64,000 nucleotides of DNA from Nymphaea colorata (Eukaryota; Streptophyta; Magnoliopsida; Nymphaeales; Nymphaeaceae): assembly GCF_008831285.2 (NCBI RefSeq), contig NC_045146.1:6832972-6896971 (forward strand), given 5' to 3'. This document shows positions 1 through 12,425 of this stretch, piece after piece. Both the position numbers and the translations under genes were made by a program. Position 1 is the stretch's first letter. Every line of letters begins with the position of its first letter. Below the pieces are notes generated by a model that was not told the origin of the DNA, did no database searches, and saw nothing but the letters and a program-made list of their open reading frames with translations.

Positions 1-369
1 GTTCTTTTACTTTATTTTAATCTTTGTCTTAGGCAACATTGCATTAGAGACAACCGATTTTGCATGTTTGCCTATATTTTAATACTTCCTATACCTATTT
101 GTCCGGGTCATCATGTTGTTGGGTTTGGTCTTAGGTGGTAGCACAAAACTAAGTCTTATAACTAAAACACACCTTGAGCGGAAAAGTCCCCTCATTAGTA
201 TCATGAGTGGTAATTGGTGGTATATTGATGGGTGACCATGGAGTAGAGAAAACTTATCATTAGTTGACTAAGAAATAATTTGTGCTTGTAATAAACCTTC
301 TCCTACAAATTAGGATAAAGACTATCTAAATTCGGACTCGACAACCAGTAAGGATGAACAGCCTAAATG

Positions 370-1583
370 GCTTCCACCAAAGAAGAAGAAGATGATGAAA
401 AAAAGTAAGAAAAAGAAATCAAGGAGAATAGCAGCTCACCTAGTCCTATCTCAAGTGGAAGTTCAAAGAAGAAGCCGAAAAGGAAGAGAAAGCCTATCAA
501 TAAAGGCAAAAGAGCAAAGAAGTATACCTTAAGTAGCAGCTTGGACAGCAAGAGTTCTAAAAAGAAAGTAAAAGAAGTCAATAGAAAAAAAAAAAGGCAA
601 ATCACAGGCAAATCAAGTGATGATGAAAGTTCAACTAAACACAAGTTTTACGATTGAAGAAAAAAATAAACAACCTTGAACATAGGGGGAACTTAAAATG
701 CTCATACACATGCAAAGATTATTACCTAGGCAGTGAAGGAGATGAAGACGTGAAGGGTTTGCCTGAGGAGTTCGTCAAGTATGATGGAACCACTTGCCCG
801 CATGTTCACCTCTCAACATTCATCAACAATTGTTACAAGATCCGAGCAAATAATAGAGCATTGTTTCGCTACTTTCCAAAGAGTCTCAAAGGGGCTGCAC
901 AATGGTACAAAGAAAACATTAAGCCAGTTGAACATTAAACCAGTTGAACTCAATGAGTTTGATAGATTAGTTAACATATTCGTCGAGAGATTTGAGCAAA
1001 ATGTCTCCATGGCTCCGACTCTCAGTACGCTCTGCATTCTCCACCAAAAACAAGGAGAAAATGCTCTCGAATTTATTACAAAATGAAGAATTCAATGCAA
1101 CGAGATAAATAAGTCTATCTCTAAAACACAAGCTCTGTTACTTGTCAGAAAAAATCTTGCCCAACCCTTGAAGAATCTCATATACAATATTACAATCAAG
1201 ACATTTACTGATTTGATCGAACAAGCAGATTCAATAGAGGAAGGAATTGAAGAAGGCGATTTTGATGGAATTATTGCACCCAAATACAAAGAAGAGAGAA
1301 AGAAAAAAAGTAAAACCCAGTTACCCACTCACTTCATAGCAAAAGTTGGCACTGGAAAAGACAATAACAACAATTATAAGCATGCCAAGAGACAAACCAT
1401 ATGAAAAGCACGCAGCTACCCAAGGGAAACGAAGAAGTTAGGAACAAGCACTCAGGCTGGATTTATGACCGGAAGTTCACTCCTCTAAGTCAACCTTCCG
1501 AGAAAATCCTAGAATACCTCCTCCCCCAAAAGAACTGTCATCTTGTCGAAAGTTTCAAAACCTCCAAAAGTGATGGGAAATGA
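370..1583 (+). pseudogene. Gypsy element A gag remnant
   Basis: Decayed capsid-type Gag. Codons 370-654 encode a Lys/Ser-rich low-complexity stretch with stops. From 654 a recognisable retrotransposon Gag core follows, including KYDGTTCPHVHLSTFI and GAAQWY, continued in another frame by a stretch with FVERFEQ, ENALEFI and an acidic tail (EEGIEEGDFDG). Near 1600 a single Cys-His remnant (KFHCAPGHDIKDS) resembles the zinc-finger region usually found at the end of Gag in this group. At least three frame breaks separate the pieces, so no full product can be made. Confidence 0.75.
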
Positions 1584-2089
1584 TAAAGAAAAGTTATGTA
1601 AGTTTCATTGTGCCCCGGTCATGACATCAAGGATTCTTTTGTCCTCAAAAACATCATCCTAATAAAGATCTCAAAGTTCAGGATGATAGCATTCCACAAG
1701 TATTGAGGAATCTATTCTCTGATCATGGAAAGGCAGTAGTCGCCACAATTGGAATGGTCACTCACTCCCGCATCATCCATAGGAGCACATCCAACCTTGT
1801 GAGGAGACAATTCACACCAAGTTATGGTGTTTAATCGGGGTAAGCAACTTTTAGAGACTTCATTGGTATAATGAACAATAAGGTAGAAATTTTATCAACA
1901 ATCTCTAACATAATTTCAAAGACTTTTTTCTTACAAGGTGGTGATCATGAATCATCAGATGGCTCCTCTAATGAGGATCCATGTTATTTGAAATGATGTC
2001 ATTCCTTTGGAAGAATATCTTATTAAGGAATACTAGATTCAAACCTTCAAAGACCAGTCAATCACTTTTATAGAAAATGATCTTTCAAA

Positions 2090-5000
2090 ATGGGGATATT
2101 ACCATGAAGATTCTCTCTACATTGCCGTCCAAGTTAATCAGATGATTGTATCACATGTATTGATCAACAAAGAAAGTGTCTTAAATATGTTATGATCTCA
2201 CGGCCAGGTTTTGGACTTCTATGAAGACAAATATTTCCCCGATCAAACGAAATATATGGATATGATGGTCGAAGCATGAATAGTAAAGAGATTCTCATCA
2301 TGGACATGATCATCGAATGCACCAGCCACTGTTTTTTATTTCATGATGGATGTACTCCCATCATACAACTTACTCTTGGGGCAGCCTTAGATCCACAAAT
2401 CACAAGGTATCCAATCCACTATTCACCAATACCTCAAGTGAAATTTTGGTCCATCTGTTATCACCATACATGTAGAAAACCCGTTGAGAGGTTGATACAG
2501 CCAATGTTCTTTAGACCAATTGGCTCGGTAGATGTACCTAGCATAAGGACAATGAAAGAAGCACCTTTGGAAGAATGGATGCAGAGCATGGAGGTAGGCG
2601 AATCATTCGAAAGTGCTTATGTGGTCTCAAGTAGTGGTCTGAACTATGAAGAACATCCCTTATATGCTCATTTCGTAAAAAACCCCAAGGAATTTCAGTT
2701 GCTTTTAAAAGGTGGCTACCATCCATTCACTGACATCGAAAAGAATGAAGATGGCATCTTATAGTCATTCACCATTCCCTTTCAGATGAACACCAGAGGA
2801 TTGGGGTACTCCAGTGAAGTTTGAAGAAGACCCTGTTGGTTGATAGTATTCCCCTTTGTTTTCAAATCCTCCCATGAATTTTGTGACCTTAACTTATATC
2901 TATCTAGTCTCATGGAAGGACTCCCTCTTTGAACTAAGAACTTTCTATATGCAATGCAAGTAATCTTTTGTTATGATTATCAATTTTAATTTTTGTTTAA
3001 TTTTCCTTTATCCTCCTCTTTGCAGGACATTGGAACTCAATATGTCTCAGTTCCTTCTTTTTTCTCAGGAGTCTTTGCCAAAAAGCATTTGTGAAACAAG
3101 TAGTTGATGAAGTAGAACACACAACAACACTCAAGTCAGAATTACCGGAATTTACTCACATTTAGAAACAAAAATATCCATCATCCTTGGTTAATGATCC
3201 AATTGAATAAATTAACAATGAAACCAATGAGAAACATAAGTTCCTTCAAATTGGCACCAGTTTGTCAGTAGAAGAAATGAAAAAGTTAGTAGACTTTCTT
3301 ATAAGTCATCAAGAAGTTTTTGCATTGACCTATGAAAATATGCCAGGCCTAGACCCCAAGCTGGTTGAACATCACTTGCCTTTAAGTCCCAATTGCAACT
3401 CAGTGAAATGCAAATTGTGTAAGCTTGATCCTCAACTATAAGAACTAGTAAAAGAAGAATTAGAGGATCTACTAAAGGCAAAATTTATTCACGTCATCTA
3501 TTACCCCAAATGGTTGGCTAATATTGTGGTTGTCCCTAACAAAAATGGCAAAGTCAAGCTATGCATTGACTTTTGAGACCTAAGTAAGGCCACATCAAAA
3601 GATGATTACTCTCTTCTTAACATCGATTTATTGGCAGACAGTACTACCATTTGGATTAAAGAATGCTGGAGCAACTTATCAAAGAGACATAGCTGTTATC
3701 TTCCATGACCAAATTCACAAAATCATGGATGTATATATCGATGACATCTTAATCAAATTTAAGGCAAGTGGGGATCAAGTTGAAACTCTCACCCAAGTGT
3801 TTGAAAGACACTTACAATGTATGCTTCATTTGAATCCCTCAAAAATGTGTGTTTGGGGTTGAATATGATATACTTTTGGGTTTTATGGTTAGTAAGAGGG
3901 GGATCGCAGTGAATCTTACCAAAACTAGAGAAATCATCGATATGCCACCACCTACCAATATCAAGTAACAATGAAGTTTACATGGGTGAATCCAATCTAT
4001 CAAACGATTCATCTCCAATCTGGCCATGAGATGGGAACCATTTAACCAGTTGTTAAATAAATGTATCAAATTTAAATGGGTCTTGAATGCCAAGACCCAT
4101 TTAAATCCATAAATTCAAAAGCCCCCAGTATTGGGTAGACCATTGTTACTTTATATCATAGTAAATAAGTCAGGTTGTGGTGGCTTTTTGACATAGTACG
4201 AGAAAGGAAATCGCATCGAGCATGCAATATATTACATCAGTAAAACTTTTATCCAATATGAAAAGAAGTACTCTCCCATAGAAAAACTTGTCTAGTGTTG
4301 GCCTGGATGTGTTAGAAGCTGAGACATTATTTATTAGTTTGTAAGGTCAAAATACTCTCCAAGCTAAATCCTCTTGAGTATATCTTAGAGCAATCATTCT
4401 TTAATGGGTGTATCACCAAGTGGCAAGTTTTGCTGATGCAATATGATCTTGAATATGTGCCTAAAATTAGTTAGCAGATTTTCTTCCATACAAAGAAACC
4501 AGAACAGGTGATGAGTTTTCTGATAAACACATGCTAAGATTGGAAGTTGCCCCGGTATAGAAGATGTTTTTTGCTAGATCCAAAAATATGATGGGAGTAG
4601 GTATAAGCATTTTACTTATCACTCTGAAAGATGAAATGATTTCACACTCTTTGAAACTCGACTTTCCATGTACCCATAACATGACTGAATATGAAGCCCT
4701 CATACAAGGCATTTGTTCTTTGCTTAATTTCCAAGTAAAAATGGTGCATGTCTTCGGTGACTCAGCTTATCACCAACCAAGTGATTGAAGAATGGCCGGT
4801 CAAAGACGAAAAATTGGTGTCATGTCAAGAGATCACCACCTCCTTAATCTGTCAGTTTGAAGATATACAACTAGCTCACATAAAAAGAGTGGACAACCCT
4901 ACCCTATTGTGGATGGCTTCACAGCTTAGGATCCACTTAGCAATCCATTTTTTTCGGATTGAAAAATTAGAGCACCCATCTTTTAAAGCAATGAAACATG

Positions 5001-6322
5001 TTCATTGTATCCAAGAGGGGAATACACCTTGTTATCATGGTATCAAAAGTTACATTGAGAGTGGAGGATTCTCGATTGAAATGCCTAAAAAAAGAAAAAA
5101 AGCAATTCAATGTATGTCAGCAAGGTACTTTACTCTTGTAGGAGTGCTATGCAGACAAAGATTTAGTATTGAATGCTTTTGGTGTCTTGACAAGGATGAG
5201 GCAAATGAAGTATCAAAGAGTCACATTAAGGAGACTGTAGAGGGCCATGTTGTTTACCAAAATATTACCAAGCAAATAGCTCATGCAGGATACTATTGGA
5301 CTACTATGCAAAAAAATTGTTGCCAATTTGTCAAAAGATGTAACGAACGTCAGTTGCATGTTCCTACAGTCATTGCACAAACTTCTCACTTGCACTCTAT
5401 GACATCCCCTTGGCCATTTTCAATATGGGCATTTGATGTAGTCGGACCGATATCACATGCAACTTCTAAGAGCCATAAGTATTTCCTTACTAAAACAAAC
5501 TCTTTTACCAAATGGATAGAAGTCACCATGCATAGAATAGTAGAAGGGGGTCATGTAGCGCCCTTCATTCATAAAAATCTTATATGTAGATTTAGAGTCT
5601 CATATGATATAGTATATGATAACAAGACTCATTTCAAAGATGAAAAATGATGCAGTTATGCAGCAAATACTGTATCATGCATCATTTTTCAGCTCCTTAT
5701 TACCCCTAATGTAATAAACAAGCAAATTCACCAATAAGATGCTGATTTACATCATGGAATGAACAGTTGAAATTAGAAGAGACTGGCATGAAAAGATACA
5801 CAACTTCTTGTGGGCATATCGAACTATTATGAGGACTCTAACAATTGCTACCCTAGTAGAGTTAGTTTACATAACAGAACTGGTTCTATCATTGCATGTA
5901 TTAAAACTTGCTTTGAAGTTCGCTTCTCTTATAGAACTGCTTCTAAATCAAGATCAGTAGATGAGACTAATGTTGCTCGATTAGATAAAAAGAGAATAAA
6001 AGCTACTGAGCACACTAAAGTCTATCATCAAAGGGTGACTAGACAATTTGTCAAGTCAATTATTGAGAGACATTTTAAAGTTAATAACTTGGTCCTATGA
6101 TCTATGGTATACCTCAGAGGACGACCACGTGGCAAGTGGGCACCGAACTGGGAAGGCCCATATGTTGATAAGAAAGCCTTGCCCCATAACTCATATTGGA
6201 TGATTGATGTTGATGTGGTGAAACTTATCCCATTAACGTTCTTGACCTCAAGAAATTCTATGCTTAGTCCTCTTGTATTCAACTTCCAATCAATGTCAAA
6301 TACTTGTGTTCTCCACATTTGA
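2090..6322 (+). pseudogene. Gypsy element A pol remnant (PR-RT-RH-aRH-INT)
   Basis: Decayed polyprotein. The protease region begins near 2105 with AVQVNQMIVSHVLIN; the catalytic Asp expected in the LID-like motif reads Asn here. RT spans about 3230-3900, with LKNAGATYQRD and YIDDIL carrying the paired catalytic Asp. RNase H follows to about 4290 (YISKTFIQYEKKYSPIEK). At 4564-4790 there is a second RNase H (MTEYEALIQG, HVFGDS) of the archaeal-like type known from Tat elements. Integrase covers about 5090-5650, with a His/Cys zinc-binding part and a core starting AFDVVGPIS, and a C-terminal part to 6322. Several stops (for example in the RT at 3575) break the frame. Confidence 0.85.
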
Positions 6323-6417
6323 ACTATGTTCCATTTAGATTTTCCTCAGTTGCAAAAAGTAGTGATTATGCTGGGGCATTTTTTTTATTAAAATCATTCA
6401 AAACTCGAGAGACAAAC

Positions 6418-6660
6418 TCATGCAGATAAGGGGTTAAGTTTGCAACGCAACCCATGCAAATAAGGAGTTAAGTTTGCAACGCAACTCAAGAGCAACCCAT
6501 GCTGATAAGAGTTTAAACCTGCGATGTAAGTCAAAGTAACCCTGCAAGTAAGGGGTCAAACCTAAACTCAATTTTACCAAACCTATGCAAGTAAAGGGTT
6601 AAACCTATAACAATCTCAAATAACCCATTTAGGTAGGGTTTAAACCTGAGATACCATCCA
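6418..6660 (+). repeat. Degenerate tandem repeat between integrase and 3' LTR of element A
   Basis: About six imperfect copies of a 35-45 bp unit built around CCATGCAAATAAGGAGTTAA followed by AACC or a GCAACGCAAC-like stretch. Copies begin near 6418, 6450, 6499, 6541, 6585 and 6626. Such repeats are known in the untranslated 3' region of Tat-type elements; any role is unknown. Confidence 0.7.
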
Positions 6661-6727
6661 AACGTGTTTTTGTTTGCAAAATATGAGGTGCTTCCCTTTG
6701 CCACAAAGTGCAGCTAGCTTAGTAACA

Positions 6728-6734
6728 AAGAGGG
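6728..6734 (+). promoter_or_regulatory. Probable polypurine tract of element A
   Basis: The purine run AAAGAGG(GG) sits just before the point where homology to the start of the family's LTR begins (TATCACCCCAAATTTTT at about 6744). This is where plus-strand priming would occur in an intact element. Confidence 0.55.
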
Positions 6735-6739
6735 GCATC

Positions 6740-8945
6740 TACTATCACCCCAAATTTTTCAAAAGACTCTATTTCATTTTATTCAATAAAAATTGTAATT
6801 CGAACCATTTTTTACAGTGATTTGGATCTAATTTTGGACTCCAAGCCCAAGCCCAACCCAAAAAAAAAACTTCTCAATCCATATTCAAATTCAAATCTCG
6901 ACCCTAGACCGAAGGCAGACTTCTATATATATGCCCAAATCCAATTCTTGACCCTAGAACGAAAGCGAACCTCTAGAACCATTCTGAATCCAAATGCAAA
7001 ATTTAAATCCAAAATCTGCCTTTACTTCAAGATTTGGATCCAAATCCAAGTCCTAAACCCAAAATTCACACCTTGATCTAAAATATGGAGCCAAAGTCTG
7101 TAATTGAGCCCAATAAACGAAATGAAACCTAAACCACTCATCTAAACCTTGATCTAAGTCTCGGGTGTCAACTAGAATGCATCGGAAACCAAGCGAACTT
7201 GATCTGGACATAAAACAAGCCCGGAACCGCCAGAAAATAAAGTCAGACCCATTTGTAACAAAAGATCATTTTGCCCCTTTTATGTGTGAGGATCCTTTGA
7301 AAGCTAGGGAGGCAAAAACCAACCGCTTATTGGTCCAAAGCGAGCAAATAAGGGGGCATTTTACCCCCTCTCCCACGTTCCTTGCACACTGCCAGGCGCT
7401 TTGGCCAGGGCGCACGGCACATGCACCAATCATGGTCGCGCACCTGGGCTGTGCCAATGCGGGGCCTGCGCCCTACACAAGCCCTATTTTGGCTAAAAAC
7501 CGCTTATTTTTGGTATGTTGTGTGGGCACTAGCCCTGCCAACACCCTAAATGAGTGTTTGCAGGGCTAAGGGCCAAACCCATTTGGTCAAGACCTATCTT
7601 AAAAAATAATAATAATTCCAAAATACTTGGGATTCACATGAAAATGTTGTTAAATTAAAAAAAAAAAAACAAATCTTGAGTTTTTGTTCCAAAACTCTCT
7701 ATAAATACCCTCAAAATCTTCTCTCTTAGGCATGAGCTAACTTTTGAAAAACCTCTAGTGCTTTTTCATTTGAAGCCTTAGAGTTTTTCTCGTGCCTCTC
7801 TCTCACCATTTCTCTCCTCTTATTTTCTACTTCTTCTCCAACCTTGGGAGCAAGCTTCTCCAACTTTCACCTTCCACTCTTCATGGGAGCATGAGAGACC
7901 TCTTAGGGAGATATCCTCAATGCCTTGGAGCTTCACTTGATGAAGCTTTAGGATCATCAAAAAAGACTCATTTTCTAAAAGCACTTTCATTAGAGTTATA
8001 TAGTCATCCTCACATTTTCATTTCTTTTCATTTCCCTTCTCCATCTCCCCATGGCTAGGGACGAAGCCAAGGGGGCTGCATGGTCCCTGACCCCACCTCA
8101 ATTTTTTCTTTTTTAATTTACATGTAAATTTTGGAAATTTTTACTTGCCGATATAAAATTTTTGAAAAATGAAATTTCGGTACATATCAAAATTCAGAAA
8201 CTTTCATTTGGCCCTTCTCAAGAAAAATTTATGTCTTTGCCCCTGCCTATGGCCATGCAAGAGAGCTCTAAAGATCTCCTATCCAAAGTCAAGAGCTACT
8301 CTTGACTGCACCAAAAATACGAGCAAGATGAAATAAATTTTGTTTCTCTATTTATTTTTGAAATATGTTTTTTTCATTTCTTTGCTCATTGAATGTGTGC
8401 ATTGTTCATGTTTGAGATGATGTTCATGCATGGTAGACTATTTTTTTTTAAATATGCGAATGAACGGTAAGAATGAGTGCTTGGATTGGGATTTCTTTGT
8501 TATTATGTTGATTTTTGAGGTTGTGATTGTCCAACCAGGGAAAACGCCCTAGGAATGTGTAAATATTAAAATGCATCTTCATAACATTCTTATGTTTAAT
8601 ATTTCTCTTAATCACCCGATTAAGGATCTCAATGAGTGCTTTCGTACGTTATTAACTTTTCATTTCATGTGTGCTTGATTTCTTCTATGCTCAATGGTGG
8701 GAAAAATAAATTTTCTTGTAATAGATGAAATGATTATTATTTTATTCTTATATAAAAATATTTGGAATCATGTTTTCAAAAGAATTTTGAAACTAAGAAC
8801 CCTCTTCAATGGGGCCTTGAAGACTTAGCCGAGGTTCTTGTGTGAGCCCAAGTTCCTCCAGCCTACATAGAGAAATTGAAGTCGATGCTCCAAGCTATCT
8901 CTTTATTTTAATTTTCATATATGTATATATGTATATACATGTTAT
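6740..8945 (+). mobile_element. Element A 3' LTR, first part
   Basis: Starts with a decayed TACTATCACCCC (family consensus TGTTATCACCC) and matches, in reverse complement, the distal parts of the other LTRs near 10000-11775, 13740-16058 and 18480-20355. It contains a TATA-like box TATAAATA at 7700-7707, a palindrome at about 7527-7569 and a GC-rich block before it (about 7370-7520). It stops at GTTAT (8941-8945), where element B begins; the remainder of the LTR resumes at 20356. Confidence 0.8.
7700..7707 (+). promoter_or_regulatory. LTR TATA box (element A)
   Basis: TATAAATA in the context CTCTCTATAAATACCCTC. The same motif is kept in inverted LTR copies at 11020-11027 and 15239-15246 as TATTTATA. 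It is the likely promoter core of this LTR family and marks the U3/R side of the LTR. Confidence 0.6.
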
Positions 8946-11775
8946 TGTTCGCATTCCCAAAATTCTATTTTGGTTTTTGGAGTGCTTCAGAAAATTGAGG
9001 TTTTATTTTGAAATGAGAGAGAAACGGACTCGCCCTATACGAGTATTGATTGTTCTTGGTGCCTTTACCAGGGGTAACCAATCCAAGGGTTATGTTTATT
9101 GTTGATGCATTTCATTTAGGCTTAAACACCTTTTTATTCTAAATGTCGTGTGATGTTTGAAAAAAATGTTGAAAATTTGATGTTTCAAGTTTTTAAGAAT
9201 GTTTTGAAGAATCATTTGAGACTGTAAAACATTTTGTTTTGAGAAATTCTAAATTGAGAAATCTTTACAAATATCATTTGGAAACCTTTGAAGATCACTT
9301 TTTGAAGCCACTTTAGTATTCTCTTAAGACTTTAAGTAGGTTTAAGATTTTGCTCTAATCAGTTACTACCTAACTAGAGCTCCATCTCATCTTGCTTAAG
9401 TTCTTTTAAAGATGTGCTTGTGAACATTCGTGATATTAAGTAAATGTGGATGTATGAATGTGTCGACCTTACGTGATTAGAAGCAATTCATTCATTCCTA
9501 CTATAAGATTCATCTAAAAGCATTCCTATCATCACATACATCTAAGTTTCTCATTTTTATTTATAAAATTGTTATAAGTATTTTCGTGTAAAGATAAAGG
9601 TTTTTGACAATGGAATGAGGTTGTAGACCATCCAGCAGTGTTCCAATATTGGGCCATTAGTTGAGTTTTAGTTTTGGTGAAGTTGGCAAATAAAAAGTCA
9701 AAACTTAAGATATTGGGAGAAAAATATTCGAAAGAATGGAAAAGAGAAACGATTTTAATATGAGAAGAATAGGAAGATAGAGAGATAAAAAGATTTTGAA
9801 AATTACAAAATAAAAGATTTTTAAAAAAGAGAGAGATATTTAGAAATATATATATATTTGAAAAAGAAGGCATTTAACTTGAAGAGAGAGAAACAAAAGA
9901 TTCTAGAGAGTGAAAATGAAATAAAAGTATACATTCATTTGTACGTATATGAAAATTTGTAAACTAAAATGTTGAATCATAGAGTGAAAAAGACAAAAAG
10001 AGATAATCATGTGCACATATACGTATATAACATGTATATACGTATATGTCTTCATGAGAGTTGAAATCAAGAAATAACTAGAAAATATATGACTTCAATT
10101 TTTTTATGTATGCCGGAGAGGAACTTGGGCTCATGCAAGACCCTAAACTAAGTTTTCAAGGCCTCATTCAGGAGGGTTCTTGCTTTCAAAAATCTATTGA
10201 AAAGTATGATTCCAAATATTTTCATATATGAATATAAAACCATAATTATTTCATTGGTTACAAGAGAATATATTTATCCCGCCATTGGGTATGGAAGAGA
10301 ATCAAGCAACATAATAAAACACTCATTGGGGTTCTTAATCAGATGATTAAAATTGAAACTAAATGTGAAAATGACATAAATATGCATTTTAACATGTACA
10401 TATCCGTGAAGGGCTTTCTCGAATTAGACAAATCCCAACCTCAAAAATCAACATAAAAATGAAGAAATCTCAACCCAAACATTCATTTTTGCCATGCATT
10501 TGCTCATTAATTAGGAAAATTAATCTATCAAGCATGAGCATCATCTCAAACATAAATGGTGATTAAAGCAATAAGACAATCACATTTTTGGAAATAAATA
10601 AAGAAATAAAATTTATTCGCTTTGCTCATACTCTCGGTGCACTCAAGCTCTTGACTCCAGATAGAATAACTTTAGAGCTTTTCTACAAGGCCATGGGGAG
10701 GTGCCAATAGGAAATGAAAACAAGAGAATGACTATGCACCTCGAATATAGATGGTATTAGGAATGAAGCTCCAAGATAATGATCCTAAGGTTGCCCTAGA
10801 TGAAGCTCCAAGATGATGAAGGTATCCCCCAAGAGATCTCCTCGTTCTCTTTTGAAGAGTTTGAGGTTGGAGAAGCTTGCTTCTATGGTTGGAGAAGAAA
10901 ATAAACAGAAGAAGAGAGAAATGGAAAGAGATAGCTAAAGAAAACTCTAGACTTAAGTGCGAAAATAGTAAAGGTTCCACAAGGGTTAGCTCCATACCCG
11001 AGAGAGAAGATTGTGGGGGTATTTATAGAGAGTTTTGAAGCCAAAACTCAAAATTTGAATTTTTTTAAATTTACCAACATTTTTATACGAATTTCAAGCA
11101 TTTTAGAATGATTTTTAAATTTCTTTTTCTTAAATAGGTTTTGACCAAGTGAGTTGTCCATTAGCCCTGCAAATACCCCTTTGGGGTGTGGGCAGGGCTA
11201 ATGCCCACCCAACATGGCCAAAATCTCCCAAGAGAGAAATGTCTCGGCGCGCTGTGCACATGTGGCCATGTGTTCGCAGCATTGTCACATGGCGCACGAT
11301 TGTGCAAACGTGCGCTCACGTGGCGCGTGATTGCGCATGAAGTGCAAACACGTGCTGGTATGCGAAATGGCCCCCCTTATTGTCTCGTATGGACCAATAG
11401 GGGGGATTTCGCCTCCTTAGCCTCCAAGGGGTTCGATTATTTTAAGAATCATGTATTTAAAAGGGATTAAATTGTTTTTTTTTTTTAGAAATGGGGCGGA
11501 CTCTGTTTTGAGTGATTCCTGACTCATTTTAGATTTGGATTGGGTTTGATTAGTCGCCAACGGATTCTAGTGAGTGGTCTAAGCTCAAAAACATATTTTT
11601 TTGTGCGAAAACATAAAACAAAGGGAGTCTGTGTATGTGCGTGTGGCGCTCGATAGCATCAAATTTTGTTGTTTTGATCTTAGTTTTGGATTTTGAGTTT
11701 GAAATTATTGATTTCGATCTAGACTTGAATTTTGGATCTGATTTGGATTTGAGAGTTGGATTTCTTATTTAACTT
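8946..11775 (-). repeat. Element B 3' LTR (lacks about 90 bp of its 5' end)
   Basis: Reads in reverse complement as the family LTR. Its left end is TGTTCGCATTCCC (the LTR end ...GGGAATGCGAACA on the minus strand). It carries TATTTATA at 11020-11027 and the strongest version of the family palindrome at 11161-11201. Similarity to the other LTRs ends after GAGAGTTGGATTT near 11770, whereas LTR C continues another 90 bp or so to its terminal TGATTACA. Confidence 0.75.
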
Positions 11776-12425
11776 GCTTAGTAAAATTCCCCAAACTAAC
11801 GCTTGGGTTGAGCTTGCTTTGAAAAGCCTTTGGCCAAACGGCCAAGTTGCGTTTGATCAAATATTTAGCTTACCAATTGAGTTGATTTGATTGGAATATG
11901 ACCTTTTTCTTATGGATAAGGATGATTTTAATAATTCTTGTAAAGGAAAAATATATGTCGCAAAAGCAATTTAGAAAATGCCTCAAAATATTCATAATAA
12001 AAAAAATGCCCCAGTGTTAGCAATTGCCATGATTGGTAAGAGAGAGGATCTGATTCAAAACAGATTGCACCATGTACTAGGTAAAAGTAGATGGTCGATG
12101 TCTTAGATTGGGGCTGAGGCGAAGAAAATAATGGAAAATGCCCCAATAAAAAGAAGGTACAGACAAAATTATATAAAGAAAATTAATATATTTTTTGCTA
12201 ACAGGAAAATGAGGATGAAAGGTAACATCATATGTATGAACTTAGGGAGAAAAGAATTTTTGATTTAACAAGCAATTGAGGCAAAGCTTGTAGGAAAGAA
12301 ATTTGTTATAAGAATATGATTGATAGAGAGCGATTCTCATAGCGAGATATGAAGTTGATAGCATTTTAAAGATAATATAGGAAAATAGAGAAAATTATAA
12401 GTAATCTATCACTTTGTGAAGAATC
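11776..12425 (-). mobile_element. Element B 3' internal remnant
   Basis: Non-coding piece between B's 3' LTR and solo LTR C. On the minus strand it carries CTGGGGCATTTTTTTTATTA, which matches the stretch after the integrase of element A at about 6370. It therefore derives from the 3' untranslated region of the same family. I see no coding frame. Confidence 0.55.

Larger units (their letters stand above)
1..6739 (+). mobile_element. Ty3/gypsy element A, internal region (Tat/Ogre-like, decayed)
   Basis: Internal part of a long-LTR Ty3/gypsy retrotransposon whose 5' LTR lies upstream of the window. Order seen: non-coding leader (1-360), gag (about 370-1583), protease, reverse transcriptase, RNase H, a second RNase H and integrase (about 2090-6322), a degenerate tandem repeat (6418-6660), then a polypurine tract at 6728-6734 and the 3' LTR. 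The leader at 1-250 matches the reverse complement of about 16830-17090 in element B, which ties both to one family. The extra RNase H between RNase H and integrase is typical of the Tat lineage; the lineage call is inference from domain order. Many stops and frameshifts make it non-functional. Confidence 0.85.

Noticed and set aside
363-644. Minus-strand Leu/Phe-rich membrane-like frame.
   Set aside because: It is antisense to the Lys/Ser-rich start of the gypsy gag remnant.
7165-8058. Two frames of 134 and 88 codons in the element A LTR.
   Set aside because: They lie in LTR sequence, span the TATA region and are not kept in the sister LTRs.
6740-11775. A giant 2.2 kb-arm foldback transposon (left arm 6740-8945, right arm 10000-11775).
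   Set aside because: The arms are LTR parts of two nested elements in opposite orientation; target duplications at 8941-8945/20356-20360 and the LTR continuation at 20356 explain the pattern better.
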